From positions 1,364,001 to 1,428,000 of the forward strand of contig JASANH010000938.1 of the NCBI GenBank assembly GCA_030248295.1: 64,000 nt of DNA. Direction: 5' to 3'. Numbering within the stretch: the stretch's first letter is position 1; each line of letters opens with the position of its first letter. Below, piece by piece: positions 51,201 to 61,763 of the stretch. The translations under genes and the position numbers were made by a program. Source of the stretch: Mesodorylaimus sp. YZB2_4. Its lineage: Eukaryota > Nematoda > Enoplea > Dorylaimida > Dorylaimidae. The notes beneath the pieces were generated by a model. It searched no databases. It was not told the DNA's origin and saw nothing but the letters and a program-made list of their open reading frames with translations.

Positions 51201-51408
51201 TTTTTTAAAGGCTTTTTACTAGTGTAAAAACTCTTCTAAATCTGCTTCAGTTCAAGTAAAAATCAAACAGTGAAATAGCAAAACGACACTGTACGTTTGC
51301 AAAAGAAACAATAAAAGGAAATAAATTATCAGTAAGAACACGACATAATAGTCATCAGTAGAAATTAAAATTCATGACGAGATCAAATCAATTACAGTCC
51401 TCGATAAC
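48279..51408. other. long gap upstream of Dachsous, no gene seen
   Basis: The lower part should carry the Dachsous promoter and 5' UTR exons. From about 50030 the sequence turns clearly AT-rich. Open frames up to 119 residues (for example 49286-49645, +) carry no motif and overlap others. No RNA gene recognised. Confidence 0.5.
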
Positions 51409-52359
51409 TCAAAGACTACCCGATTCGTCGTGTAGTTTTTCTTCCATCATCGACTCCAGCTCGTCCAATACCCACATTGGCAAAAAGCAGATGTCAGCAT
51501 CTTCGTAATTATTCATTGAGTGATTGTGAATCGAGTCGAACCAGCACACACCCTTCATTCGAGTATCAGTATTTTGAAACATACGTATGATCAAACTGGT
51601 GCCTATTACTCTGTATGTCCTCCATCCATCGAATTTCTCGTCCCATTCCAGCGACACTTTACCTTCGTCGATCAGATCCTCGATGTCGAGCATGGGAGTA
51701 ATAACAGCAAGCATGATCGTCAAGCTCGTGAAAACTACCGTCACAATAATAATAGTCATATAAATCGGCATATTCTCGTCGAATGGATGCAGATTAGGGT
51801 GCAACATACCGCGAAAGGTCGCCGCGGCGATGCTGTTCAATGCACTGAGGTGAATCGGATTGATCGATTTCATCCATTTCAAATAATAAGAAAGCCCCGT
51901 AGCTTTAAAAATGACCCAATAAAACAAACCGCCTAGCGTTGTAATAAAAATCAGAACCATATTGCCTTCGAGCTCGTTTTCGGCGGTTCCAATTTTCCCC
52001 GAAGAAATTGATATATAGATGAAGACTATTGTATGGTGCATCTTAGTGTAGGGCATCGTAATTAGAAAACAAATTGGAGGGGATAACACAAGAATCGCGA
52101 CAACAAGGTACCACGCAAGATTAAATTTTTTGTTGAAAAACATTAAAAGACTTGGCCAAATTATTTCTACGATGCACAGAAAAATCGATAAGCAAATCAT
52201 TAGATCCATTTTTGCTGATTGAACAGAGCAAGATATCGAAGTATTTCTGGCAGCGAGAGGGCTTTCAGCAGGCAGTGTGCAGTCAGTGCGTGCAGTGCAG
52301 ATTACCATTTGTAGCGCCAGGCTGGTGCAGTTGCAAGACTGCATCGTAGGGTATACCTG
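51409..52359 (-). CDS. unrecognised multipass membrane protein
   Basis: Long uninterrupted frame in an AT-rich stretch. A clear acceptor (CTTTTTCAG on the minus strand) ends at 52360, so an upstream exon may exist; otherwise the first ATG is at 52344 (MQSCNCTSLALQ), giving 311 residues. The N-terminal third is cysteine-rich with NCT and NTS glycosylation sequons. It is followed by hydrophobic spans around MICLSIFLCIVEIIWPSLLM, AWYLVVAILVLSPPICFLI, MVLIFITTLGGLFYWVIF and YMTIIIVTVVFTSLTIMLAV, with a possible weaker one between. The C-terminal ~90 residues are acidic and soluble, ending EEKLHDESGSL. I do not recognise the family. It could be a fast-evolving or lineage-specific channel or receptor-like protein. 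The open length argues that it is real. Confidence 0.6.
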   Translation of the reverse strand, partial: QVYPTMQSCNCTSLALQMVICTARTDCTLPAESPLAARNTSISCSVQSAKMDLMICLSIFLCIVEIIWPSLLMFFNKKFNLAWYLVVAILVLSPPICFLITMPYTKMHHTIVFIYISISSGKIGTAENELEGNMVLIFITTLGGLFYWVIFKATGLSYYLKWMKSINPIHLSALNSIAAATFRGMLHPNLHPFDENMPIYMTIIIVTVVFTSLTIMLAVITPMLDIEDLIDEGKVSLEWDEKFDGWRTYRVIGTSLIIRMFQNTDTRMKGVCWFDSIHNHSMNNYEDADICFLPMWVLDELESMMEEKLHDESGSL

Positions 52360-52372
52360 CTGAAAAAGTCTT

Positions 52373-52510
52373 CTATAGGCGCATTTATAGTCGACAAAAT
52401 TTCTATACCTTCCCCTCAGGTAGGAGTAATAGCACACGCTTAATTATATGGCCATTACAGCTACCCTAGGGGTAAGAGTAGAAACTTTGTCGACTATAAA
52501 TGCGCCTTAT
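52373..52510. repeat. 138-base inverted repeat (foldback element)
   Basis: Left arm 52373-52423 and right arm 52461-52510 are reverse complements with about 85% identity, including a perfect core GGCGCATTTATAGTCGACAA. The 37-base spacer is AT-rich. It lies just upstream of the unrecognised membrane-protein exon. It could be a MITE-like element or a recent inverted duplication; no target-site duplication was established. Confidence 0.8.
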
Positions 52511-54583
52511 GAGAGGCGGCACAGAGCCATGCGGTGCAGGTCACGATCACTGATATTGAAACCTGCAGTACATACAGCCATACTGTACTTATTGGACAGT
52601 ATCCGCATTAGTCACATTTAATGAAGCGAGGGGTTCAAACATGAACAGCAGCCATCGCAAGACACAAGCATTCGCAGAACTCTTCTCCCGTTCTATCTAG
52701 TTTGCATATGCCGTGTCTCAAAGTTTCTCGAGAATATAGTGGTCCACTCCTCTGCGGAAGGTTGTTCTTGAGGATAAATCTACCAAAAGACCCCATCGAA
52801 AAACAGCGAGGCGAAGGTGCTCTGTACAACAGCAGACTTCACTTAAGTCGAGGTCAAACAAAAATCATTTGGCTACTGAAAATCCAGACATTTCGGAGGT
52901 TGTGAGCAAGTAGCCAGATCCTGAGGGATATCCAGGTTTAGTTCAACTTTTACTGCGCCTTTTTGAGCGAAGTCCGTTTTAACTACAGCATATAGCCGGC
53001 AGCAGTCGGACCGTGCAAGGCCGTGTGGGGGCCAGCTAGTTACAAGGCAGTTTTTCTGTGCATTTTCCTCTCTGAGCATCTCCACAAGGGGCAGATTGGA
53101 GCCGAAACCACGTTCACAATCAGCCATAATGTCCCAAATTTACACACAGGAAGATTGTGACAGCAGCCCCAGCTCCCCCGACATTGGTGGATAGGTTCGA
53201 CAGCCAGGTCGTTTGGCTTTTGAAGCTATTTCGGAGCATGTGGGCAGGACTTGGTGAATCACCCACAGCTTGGCATGCAGGGTCAGGGGTCATAGGTTTT
53301 AATTTACAAAACCTCCGTTGTCAGGGGTTCAACCTAGGACAAGAACAGCTGCTAGCGAACGTCGAACCTCTGCATCACAGCGGCTTGTCCAGATGTTTCT
53401 CGAAAGTCGAGCTCGGACCACATTCATATTGTCAAATACTTTCAGTGCTTCCACAGCGAATGTGGGCGACTGCGGTGCAACTGTGTACAGTATAATTATC
53501 CGTGCATTTAAATTATGAAATTGAGCGCTCAATCAGCCCTCTAAGTCATCAGTGCTGGCAGCCATACCTCCCAGGTTCTGGAGGGCCACAGCTGAGCGAA
53601 GCGAGGCCGTTCAGCAGTTTGAATTCTAACGTCCAAAAAGAAGCACGAATATAATAGGGCCCCTACATATTTTATTGGCCCCTTCCTTCCTAGGCACATA
53701 TTATCGCCACACTTTCTTGTCATTTTTAGCTCCCGAAAAGTGACTCATCGATCATGACTTCTTGTTGGATCAACATAAGCCTTTTTTCCGTTTCGTTCTT
53801 TGCCAAAAGTATATCTGCTCTTTCGGCCAACAAAAATTATTCGCAAAAAGCGATGAGCGGCTTATGCGACTACCAGAACATAAACTTCTCTTTTTTTGTG
53901 CCAAGGCGGTGTGGGCTTTTCGAACTCTAATCCTACTCGTCGTTTTTTAAGTTTGGCATTTTTATTGGCATGAACGGGGGGGGCTGGTTGATAGAAGTAT
54001 CACCCAATTAGTGCAGTCTGACGGAGAAGGCAGTGCAGATACTCGATATGCATGGCTGCGTAAGACAAACCTTGCACATTACTTTGCTTCGTTTTGCCCT
54101 TCTAACCAACTCTCCCATTCTCTCCGCCCCTCCTTACAAATTTCAGCTTAACCCAAACTTTCTGAATCAACATACCACATTTTCTCATACCATTTCTTTA
54201 GGAAGGAACGTGACCTTTCCTTGCAAGTGTATAGTACGGTACGAGGAAACTCTTTGCATCTGCCAAGATCACTTGCACATTCCAGTCTTCCTTCGCACAG
54301 TCGCCTTCGATATTGATAGCATGACATCACAGCATAGTTCACAACAGACACCATATTTTAGGTTCCCCCCCATTTCTCGCTGCACTCTATTGACTGACAT
54401 TCGTAAAAAAAACATGTTAACTGAAGCTCGATAAGACTAAAAGCTGAACGTTGTCGATTGCATCTACCTTACAGGTGCATAACAGGGCTAGAGATAAGCT
54501 TACAATGAGCCGGGTGCTAACTGGGCAACTATACAGTGCACAGATAGGTTAATGCCAACGGAGATGACAGTTACAACCCAGAG
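52511..54583. other. gap, no gene seen
   Basis: Mixed composition. May hold upstream exons of the unrecognised membrane protein (minus strand) and the superoxide dismutase 3' UTR. Frames at 53157-53495 and 54033-54434 (+) look like chance. No RNA gene recognised. Confidence 0.45.
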
Positions 54584-56360
54584 TTAGGAAACTATCGCTT
54601 TGATACTCCTGAGCATGGAAAGAAGCACAGCCAACGCGACCAGGATGGATTCGAGTGCATGATTTCTGGATGCCGAGCCAGACAGTCCGGCGGGTGTTGC
54701 TTGAGTGGGCACAATGAAGAAATCGGTGGCCACACCAATGATACCACACCCCCGAGGCCGTCCAACATTGCCGGTCGCCAAACTCTCGTCATTCCCTCCC
54801 TTACCCAAATCGTCCTCGTTTGTGTGAATTACAAGCGATCGACCGAGGATAGAATGCGGACCTGTCAATTGAATTTTCGAATCAGTGATATCGATCACGC
54901 AACGTTCATTGACCACCTTGATATTGCCCAAATCACCGACGTGTCTAACCTGGAAATGACAAAAACTTACGCCTAAAAAGTTATGAAAAGTTTTAGAATC
55001 TAATTACAAAAATTTTTGCAGAATAGGACACAAAAAACTCAGGTTTACGGCGAATAAATAAATTGAAATGCACGAAGACTCGTCAGGTGCATGATGATGA
55101 ATTAGCTAAGTCAAAACTAGTATCACTGAAAAACCACGATTGCACAAAACCAGACTTGGATTCTGGCGCTGAGCAATGTGTGATCAATAATAGCGCGGGG
55201 AGATCGAGCAAGAGTTGCAGCATGACGTGCGAGTACAGGCAGCAATTAACAAAGGCACAACAAACCATTCATAGGATCAGGACGGCACGTGGCCATGGCT
55301 ACATGAGGCAACTTGTTTTATTGTGCTGTACCCAAGTGTTGAGTGTATCCCAGTAGAACATAATAAAGTTCCACTTCACCGCATTAGATACAGCCCATGT
55401 TATCTGCCGCAGTAGCTTATCTTCAGGAGACTGAATGTGTAGCTCTTGCTCTTACTTACTGCATCAGTCGGCGCGCCATGTTTCTGTCCGGTCGGATTGA
55501 AGTGTGGTCCGGTGCTATCGCATCCTTGCGTCAGATTACCAAAGGCGTGCACGTGCATTCCAATAACTTCGGCGCTTGACAATTTCTCAAATGACAACTC
55601 GCCCGTAATGCGGACTGGGCCGCCGTATTCGTTCTGAGTAAACAGCACCGTTCCCAGGCGTCGACTGACCCCGTATTGGCTATTGGTCATTATTATAGCT
55701 TGCGCAACCATCGGTTCTAAAATTGGAACAAAATCGATTTTATGACCGTCTCCAAATGGCTAGTTCTTATGAACGCAGCTGTTGAATTGAGGTCCTGATT
55801 GATGACTTTTTCGTGGTTGGCAAGAGACTCGAAAAACAGAGAGCCTCAGACTCCTGATAAACCGCCTTAGCTCCTATCCGTGGGCTCAAGACCAAATCAG
55901 CCTCAGCTTCCCTATTTGTCCTGACACACAAGTGACATCCACGCAAGTTACCTTTCAGTCGAAAGTGGTCACATTTGTAGAGACTATACAATGCTTATTG
56001 AGCGGCCTCTCGGACCTGGGTATCTCAATTTGGGGCTTGGTGGTGGTGCCGGGTAGCATATCTTTAATAATGCATTTCGCGAGACACCGTTTCCACTCAC
56101 GTGCCAATAATACGAATGCATCCGGTGTGCAGCGGGGACAGGTAGCCATACCTGGAAATGCCCCTTTGACACCCCGACGCGATCGATACACTAATTCCCC
56201 ATAATCGCCTTACGGTCGTCTGGACCGCCCAAAAACGAAGAAACTTACCAGCCGAAACGGCATCAGGGAAAGAAATGATGCAAAAACACGACAGGCAGAG
56301 ATATAATAAACTGCTAATACGCTTCGCGTCCAGTTTTGGAAATGTTCGGGGCAAAATCAT
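54584..56360 (-). CDS. secreted/membrane-anchored Cu/Zn superoxide dismutase
   Basis: Converts superoxide to oxygen and hydrogen peroxide. Three exons, 56249-56360, 55460-55719 and 54584-54949, join in phase to 245 residues. Exon 1 encodes a signal sequence ([20 protein letters not shown], then [17 protein letters not shown]), so the enzyme enters the secretory route. Metal ligands are all present: the two His of GMHVHAFGN, His in [14 protein letters not shown] (two), His and Asp in RHVGDLGN and His in [15 protein letters not shown]. The disulphide cysteines lie in GCDS and GCGIIGVA. The active-site arginine position reads Pro (GRPRGCG against G-S-R-L-A-C-G in human SOD1), with Arg on both sides. 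After the catalytic domain a Ser-rich linker and a hydrophobic segment ([12 protein letters not shown]) suggest a GPI signal or membrane anchor. Confidence 0.9.
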
Positions 56361-59300
56361 TTTGTCCAGAAGATGGTTTTTTTCCGAATAAGCACTTTTT
56401 TCCAAATTCGTGGTCCACTGGATTTTGACGGGAGGAAACGAACTGAGTACGCCGAGACGAGGCGAGTCGAGTGGATTGTGTGATCTACAACAATGAGCAT
56501 GTAACATAAAGAATCGCGACCCAGACTTTTTATATTCGCGCTCACTTTGACCAAACGCGCGCCAGTTCGAACGAGCACATTGGTTCAAGGACGGCAGCTG
56601 ACGCTCGAGGCGCTTTGGCAAAAATTTTTGTGCGCGAGGAAGAAGAGAAGGCGAGGAATGCCAAGGGATAGAGGCGAAGAAAATTAGATAGGGCCCGTTG
56701 GCAGCCCCTTCTATTTTCTGCTCGTTTTATCCCCAAGCTCTCCCCTCATAGTGGAGCCAAGCACTGTACACGCCTTGCGTCCCTAATGTCAGCGCGTCAT
56801 TTAAAAAATCAGAAATATACGCCCCCAAACGCACATGCCCATTTATGGCCAGAAAAAATGAATATCGATCTGATGAGACGAGTCGCTAAAGTAAGTCGAC
56901 TCCGAGAACGAAGAATCAGTGTCCTCGATGACACAATGAACGCTGGCTCGTTTTGAACGTTTTCAAAAACGGGAACTTTTTCACTTTCCGCCCAGGCGCC
57001 GCCTCGATTGTTGTCCGATTTTGCACATGCAAACTGGTTTTGCCTAATAGCCATTAGCGCGAGTATGGGGAAGGGCTTGGAAGAGGGAGGCCAGCAAAAA
57101 CGGCCCATAACTACGTTGGTTGTATTCGTGTACGTAACCGAAGCCAGTTCCGTAAACGGACTTGGCACGCGAGCGCACTTCCATAAGTGCTCATTGCAAA
57201 ATAACGGTATTGGGCCTAGTAACAAAGTCGAAGGAGAAAAGGCAGAAAGCGCCAAATCTTTCCACTTTCGCCATACAGGGCGTGGCGAGGAGTAGCAAGA
57301 GAATAAGCGGGAACAGAGACCACGCTTTCTCGCCTTGGTGTTGGTCGTCGGGGCGTAATGGCAACGATGTCACGCATGGTGTGCTGGGTCCAGAGGAGAA
57401 CTCATTGCTAAGGCAATTAGGCGCTAGCGAGTGCGTGCCCTCGCCTCGGCTCATTAGCACTCGCATCAGTCGAAGAAGGGAAGAGTCCGAGAAGCTGAGT
57501 GCTAAGAGGGAGTATTGGTTCTTGCACGAATCCTATCATCACCATCGCCATCACCGCTCACTCATTTTGAGACTTTTATGGGCGATGGGGTAGGTATGTG
57601 TTTGAGGCTGTTGCCAAGGTACAGGCGGGCTGGAGAAGAGTAGGGGCGATGAGGCGAGCACGCATCCGCTCGCGCCCCCATTCTCCCGAGTATGGACGCG
57701 TTAAAGTAATTGGCCATGCATAAGCAATTAAACTAATGCCAGGCCCGCACATCCGACCAAAACCTATTGCCACTTTGAAACACATCTTATCTAGTCCTCT
57801 GCAGGCACACCAACAACAACACGGATGAGTCGATGCTTTGAACTCAAACAATGAATCACAGAATAAGTTCAGCAATAATTTTGACTCTCTCCCAGGCAGA
57901 GATTCTCTTTTTATAAGAAGCTTTCAACAAGCAACAAGCGTCTAATGAGGGGGAAATAAGATAGCCATCGGATGACGAGGCTTTTAAAAAGTCAATTCTA
58001 CGAAACAGTAAGATAGGCATCGTTGCTCCCGAAATAACCTGTCCGAGGGCAAGGGAAAAGAAAAAAGCCGCAAAGTAATTCGATAGAGCGAGCAAGAAAT
58101 GAAAAACATTCCAGCCGCGTTGTTGTGATCCTTCCCCTCGTTCTCGATGCAATTTGATCGAGAAAAGATTTGTTGGCATGGCGAAGAGGGGCGAGTGGGG
58201 GCTCGGCCGGTGAGGAAAGGTGAGTGAAGAGTGAAATCTACATTTCCAACCCCACTCCACTCCCTCCGACACTGTTGCCTATTTTCATGACGAACATCAA
58301 ACGAATTTGCCAATAAACGTTTTTGTCATTTTAATACGCTCGAATGATTTTGTACATGCGACACGATGGCGTTAGAGCCCGCGGAGATGGTTCCATTGTG
58401 AAGTAGGGTGTGCACGGGGAAAAGTCAAAATTGTCACGTCCAACTATCTTGAATTTATTTGAAACAATGGGTTTACCTCTTTACCGCACCCCCCACTCCG
58501 CACTTTGCCAAATTTTCTTCAACTCACAATTGTGTCATGCGTCTATAAAACGGATTCAAGTACTGTAATTACTGGAATCGGCGCTCGAGTGAGTTGTCAT
58601 GTAATGTGGGCCCGGGGTCAGGCCAGGGCGTGGGCAGGACTGGAACATGCCATATACAATGCGTCGTCACGATGAACAGAAATGAAACCTTCTGAAAGAC
58701 AGAAAAAGACGATGATGAAGTACGCATTTCTGAACCGAAGGCAAGAATGTACATCATTAGCAAGGCATTCGCAGAAAGGGGCAATTACTGTGGAAAATGA
58801 GTTCGCACGCGTAATTTTGTACCGTACTTGAAAAAAAACGCCTTTAAATTTAGTTTTTTCGTAGATGCCTCGAAATAGGCTAAGCTGTTTGACTTGCTAT
58901 TTTGGTATGTGTAAGCTTCGATGACAAGTGGCCAGACAAACCTACAACGCACAACAGACCAAAGAGATATCAGAATTGTTCAAAGAATCAGACCAGCTTT
59001 CCCGCAAAAGTCGATGCTTCTTCCGTGTACGAAAAAAATCATCAAGCCGGACCCAATTAGCGTTTATTCAACATCTTTTAGATTCTTTATTCGCTGTTTT
59101 GTTCAAAAACACCCCTTGGCTTGGGCAATGCCGAATGGGTGAAGACGCGAGCCTGCTTTGTGGGAAGAAGTTGGTCTAGCCTGCGTCTCGTCAGTTTCTA
59201 TTTGCCTGGTTGGGCTATCTACGATCATGAAACGACCATTACATGCTGGGCTAACTAGTCTTTTTACGGTTTCGTCCCCAATGTAGGGTAGGTTAGCTCG

Positions 59301-59561
59301 GTCGGGTTTTCCGTGCGAGAGCTCAGCCGCCATGACTGTGTATGTTATTCGAAGCGAGCCGCCTGTGCAAATATTCTATGAACAATAACGTCACCGTCTT
59401 GCCTTGTTTGACCGACGAAAAGCTGGTGTGTTTTTCCAACAATACGATACACACCTTGTTGGAGTTCCAGAACAGACCTGTGTTCGCATTGCGTCAACTG
59501 CGCTTTTGAATTGGCGTCATTCGATTTTTGCGCACAATAAAATCGGGCGATCAGTGAAACG
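56361..59561. other. long gap, no gene seen
   Basis: Upstream region of the superoxide dismutase followed by unassigned sequence. Open frames reach 143 residues (57162-57593, +) but lack motifs, overlap other frames and show no splice partners. No RNA gene or repeat family recognised. Confidence 0.5.
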
Positions 59562-60125
59562 ATGAAATCATTTCTGGAGAAACAAGTAGGTGGCATGAAG
59601 TCCGATCGTCGTCTTTCGTTGCCCGTCAACGATCGGCAATTGAATGGCTTCAGGGAGGCTGTACGATTACGTCCTTCTACGTCAACGATTAGCGGGGAAG
59701 GCAAGAATGATATTGCCTCGGATGTGGGCAGAAATGCGGAAGATGAGGAGCAAAAAAACGAGAGTGTAGTAGTTTATCGTCGGCGTCGTACCTATTCTCA
59801 ATCGGATGCCGATTTATGCATACCAGAGATCGTGATTGACGAGGTCCCACCATCAAATTCGTGTAATGGAATGGACCCAATGGCTGTGATCAACCTGAGA
59901 CAACAAAAACCACGGTTCACATTTAAAATGGATCATCTACGGATCGGGGACATGATGGCCGAACATGTCAATGAAACTCAGCAGAAAAAGACGGCTATCT
60001 TGCTGAAAAGGCGAGAACTGGCCAACGAGCAAATCGCAATACCTTCCTCTTCTCCGCCTGGTAATAGGCGCATAAGCATTCCTAGTCTGAAAAGTGTCGT
60101 GGAGGAGGAGAATTCAGATGAATGA
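59562..60125 (+). CDS. unrecognised 187-residue hydrophilic protein
   Basis: Intact intronless frame starting MKSFLEKQVGGMKSDRR and ending VVEEENSDE. It is hydrophilic, with no signal peptide or membrane span. It is rich in Arg/Ser motifs of the kind used by basophilic kinases (RRLSLP, RRRTYSQSD, RRISIPS). Other visible parts are LCIPEIVIDEVPP and FTFKMDHLRIGDMMAEHV. Only about 550 bases long with a good ATG context, it is the one frame in this gap region with protein-like composition. I do not recognise the family. It may be a small regulatory phosphoprotein or the terminal exon of a longer gene. Confidence 0.5.
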   Translation: MKSFLEKQVGGMKSDRRLSLPVNDRQLNGFREAVRLRPSTSTISGEGKNDIASDVGRNAEDEEQKNESVVVYRRRRTYSQSDADLCIPEIVIDEVPPSNSCNGMDPMAVINLRQQKPRFTFKMDHLRIGDMMAEHVNETQQKKTAILLKRRELANEQIAIPSSSPPGNRRISIPSLKSVVEEENSDE

Positions 60126-61763
60126 AATGCAGCAAGGCACTGTTCAAGGCATGCCATTCCCTTATTACGTAGGGATTTCGTGCTTGGAGGGTGCGATGGA
60201 TTTGCAAAGGCTCTGTGAGTGTAAACAGTGTCATGTCAGAGTGTGACTGGGTTTCCAACTTTAAGTCAAATTTCCGCATTTCTCCGTATTGCTTCGCTCC
60301 GCTTTAGTGTCTTATATCCTTTTATGCTTTTGTTTTGATATCATCTTAAGCTTTTCAGTCGAGGCTCACGCTCATCAGTGCAGCCGGATATCACGTAGTC
60401 ACGTATCCCAGGCGCGACTGCGGATAAAGTTGCGGTAAAGTATTCATGAAGTGCTAATGAGAATGAGCATCAGCACCTAACGACAACAATTTTGTTGAAA
60501 TGAGCTTTTTTAGGAGCCAACGTTTACTTCGTGCTCGTATTTCCAAAAATATTTTGCTGATTCGAAATTTGATAAGTTTTGCATTGAATGTAATTTCGTG
60601 TTTCGTTGATCGAGTGCGCGTATGCGTTTCACTGACAAAGAAACATGGAACAAGCTCCAATGCAAGCGCTCGCGGAATAATTTCATCATATTAGCCTGAT
60701 TGGAGATATCAGGCTTAAACATTCTACAAACGGCAAACTATACCAGAATTAGTGCTCTCCTAAAACAAGCTTGTCATGCTTCAGCTTTCGCGATTTTCAG
60801 CAAATTTCCTCTTCCTTCTCTGCCATGTGCTGAGTCAAGAAAGTACGAACTCTAATTGTCTGCAACATGTGTTTTTAGTCCCATTACCTGAGTTTATATC
60901 CCGAATTTCAACTCATCGCGCACTCACAGCAGACAGGCACATATCCATATTACTAAGAATTTATGTGATGCTGGAGGGGATGTTCTACGCTTACATCGGT
61001 TTCTGTTAGCATTGCACCCACGGAGTGTGCCATTTTTGAAAATACAATATCTCACTTTGCTTTGCTTTTACAATCTTTTCGCGCTACAATGCTGACGAAG
61101 CACAGTTAAACTATGCACTCGTATCTATTTTTACACGTTTCTTTTTAGATCTAAAAGTATTAAACCGATTTCCCAACCAAAATCTGCCCTATAGAATGAA
61201 CTATCTGTTGCATAGACAGCGTCAAGGTCTCAAACGCACATTTTCAATAAGCCTAATAGGAAAATTATATTTAACACACATTTTCTGATAGTCTAACCTA
61301 GACGCATTCTTATAAAGTGACAGACTCAAAAGCCAGCATTCATCGCGACAATGACAAACATTAAAATAAACCACCTGAAATTTTTCAAAATTCACTCTGC
61401 AACCAACGAAAGCACACAGCCTTAATACTACTCCACAAACGCGAAAATGACCACTTGACGCCGAGGTAAAGCTGCCCATGTTGAGATGAGGCAAGCGCTT
61501 ACATGGCCGACGGTCGAGATTCCATAGAATCTAATAAGGAAACGGCCGACGGCTGACTCGACATGTGCACCAGCATGACTGTTACGAGCGCTAAGAGCAC
61601 CAGCGCGTGAACAGAAGCCCTACTGGTTGCCATCGGACCCTGGGCCGCCACCCGCCGATGAGGACTCGTACTCAGGAAATGAATGCTGTTTCATTTTAGC
61701 ACTGGAATAACGAAGGCGATTGGGAAATTAATTGCGCTGAAATGATCAGTACTCGAATGAAGG
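60126..61763. other. gap upstream of the potassium-channel 3' end, no gene seen
   Basis: AT-rich. Carries the 3' flank of the channel gene. A frame at 60776-61009 (+) begins with a hydrophobic, signal-like stretch but has no other support. Confidence 0.45.

Noticed and set aside
52360..52437. N-terminal extension of the orphan membrane protein to a GTG at 52437
   Set aside because: It runs through a strong splice acceptor into the inverted repeat and has no ATG, so the extension is most likely intron.
56097..56621. 174-residue minus-strand frame around superoxide dismutase exon 1
   Set aside because: Only the part from 56360 to 56249 makes sense as a signal-peptide exon ending at a GTAAG donor. 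The rest is 5' flank and intron read through.
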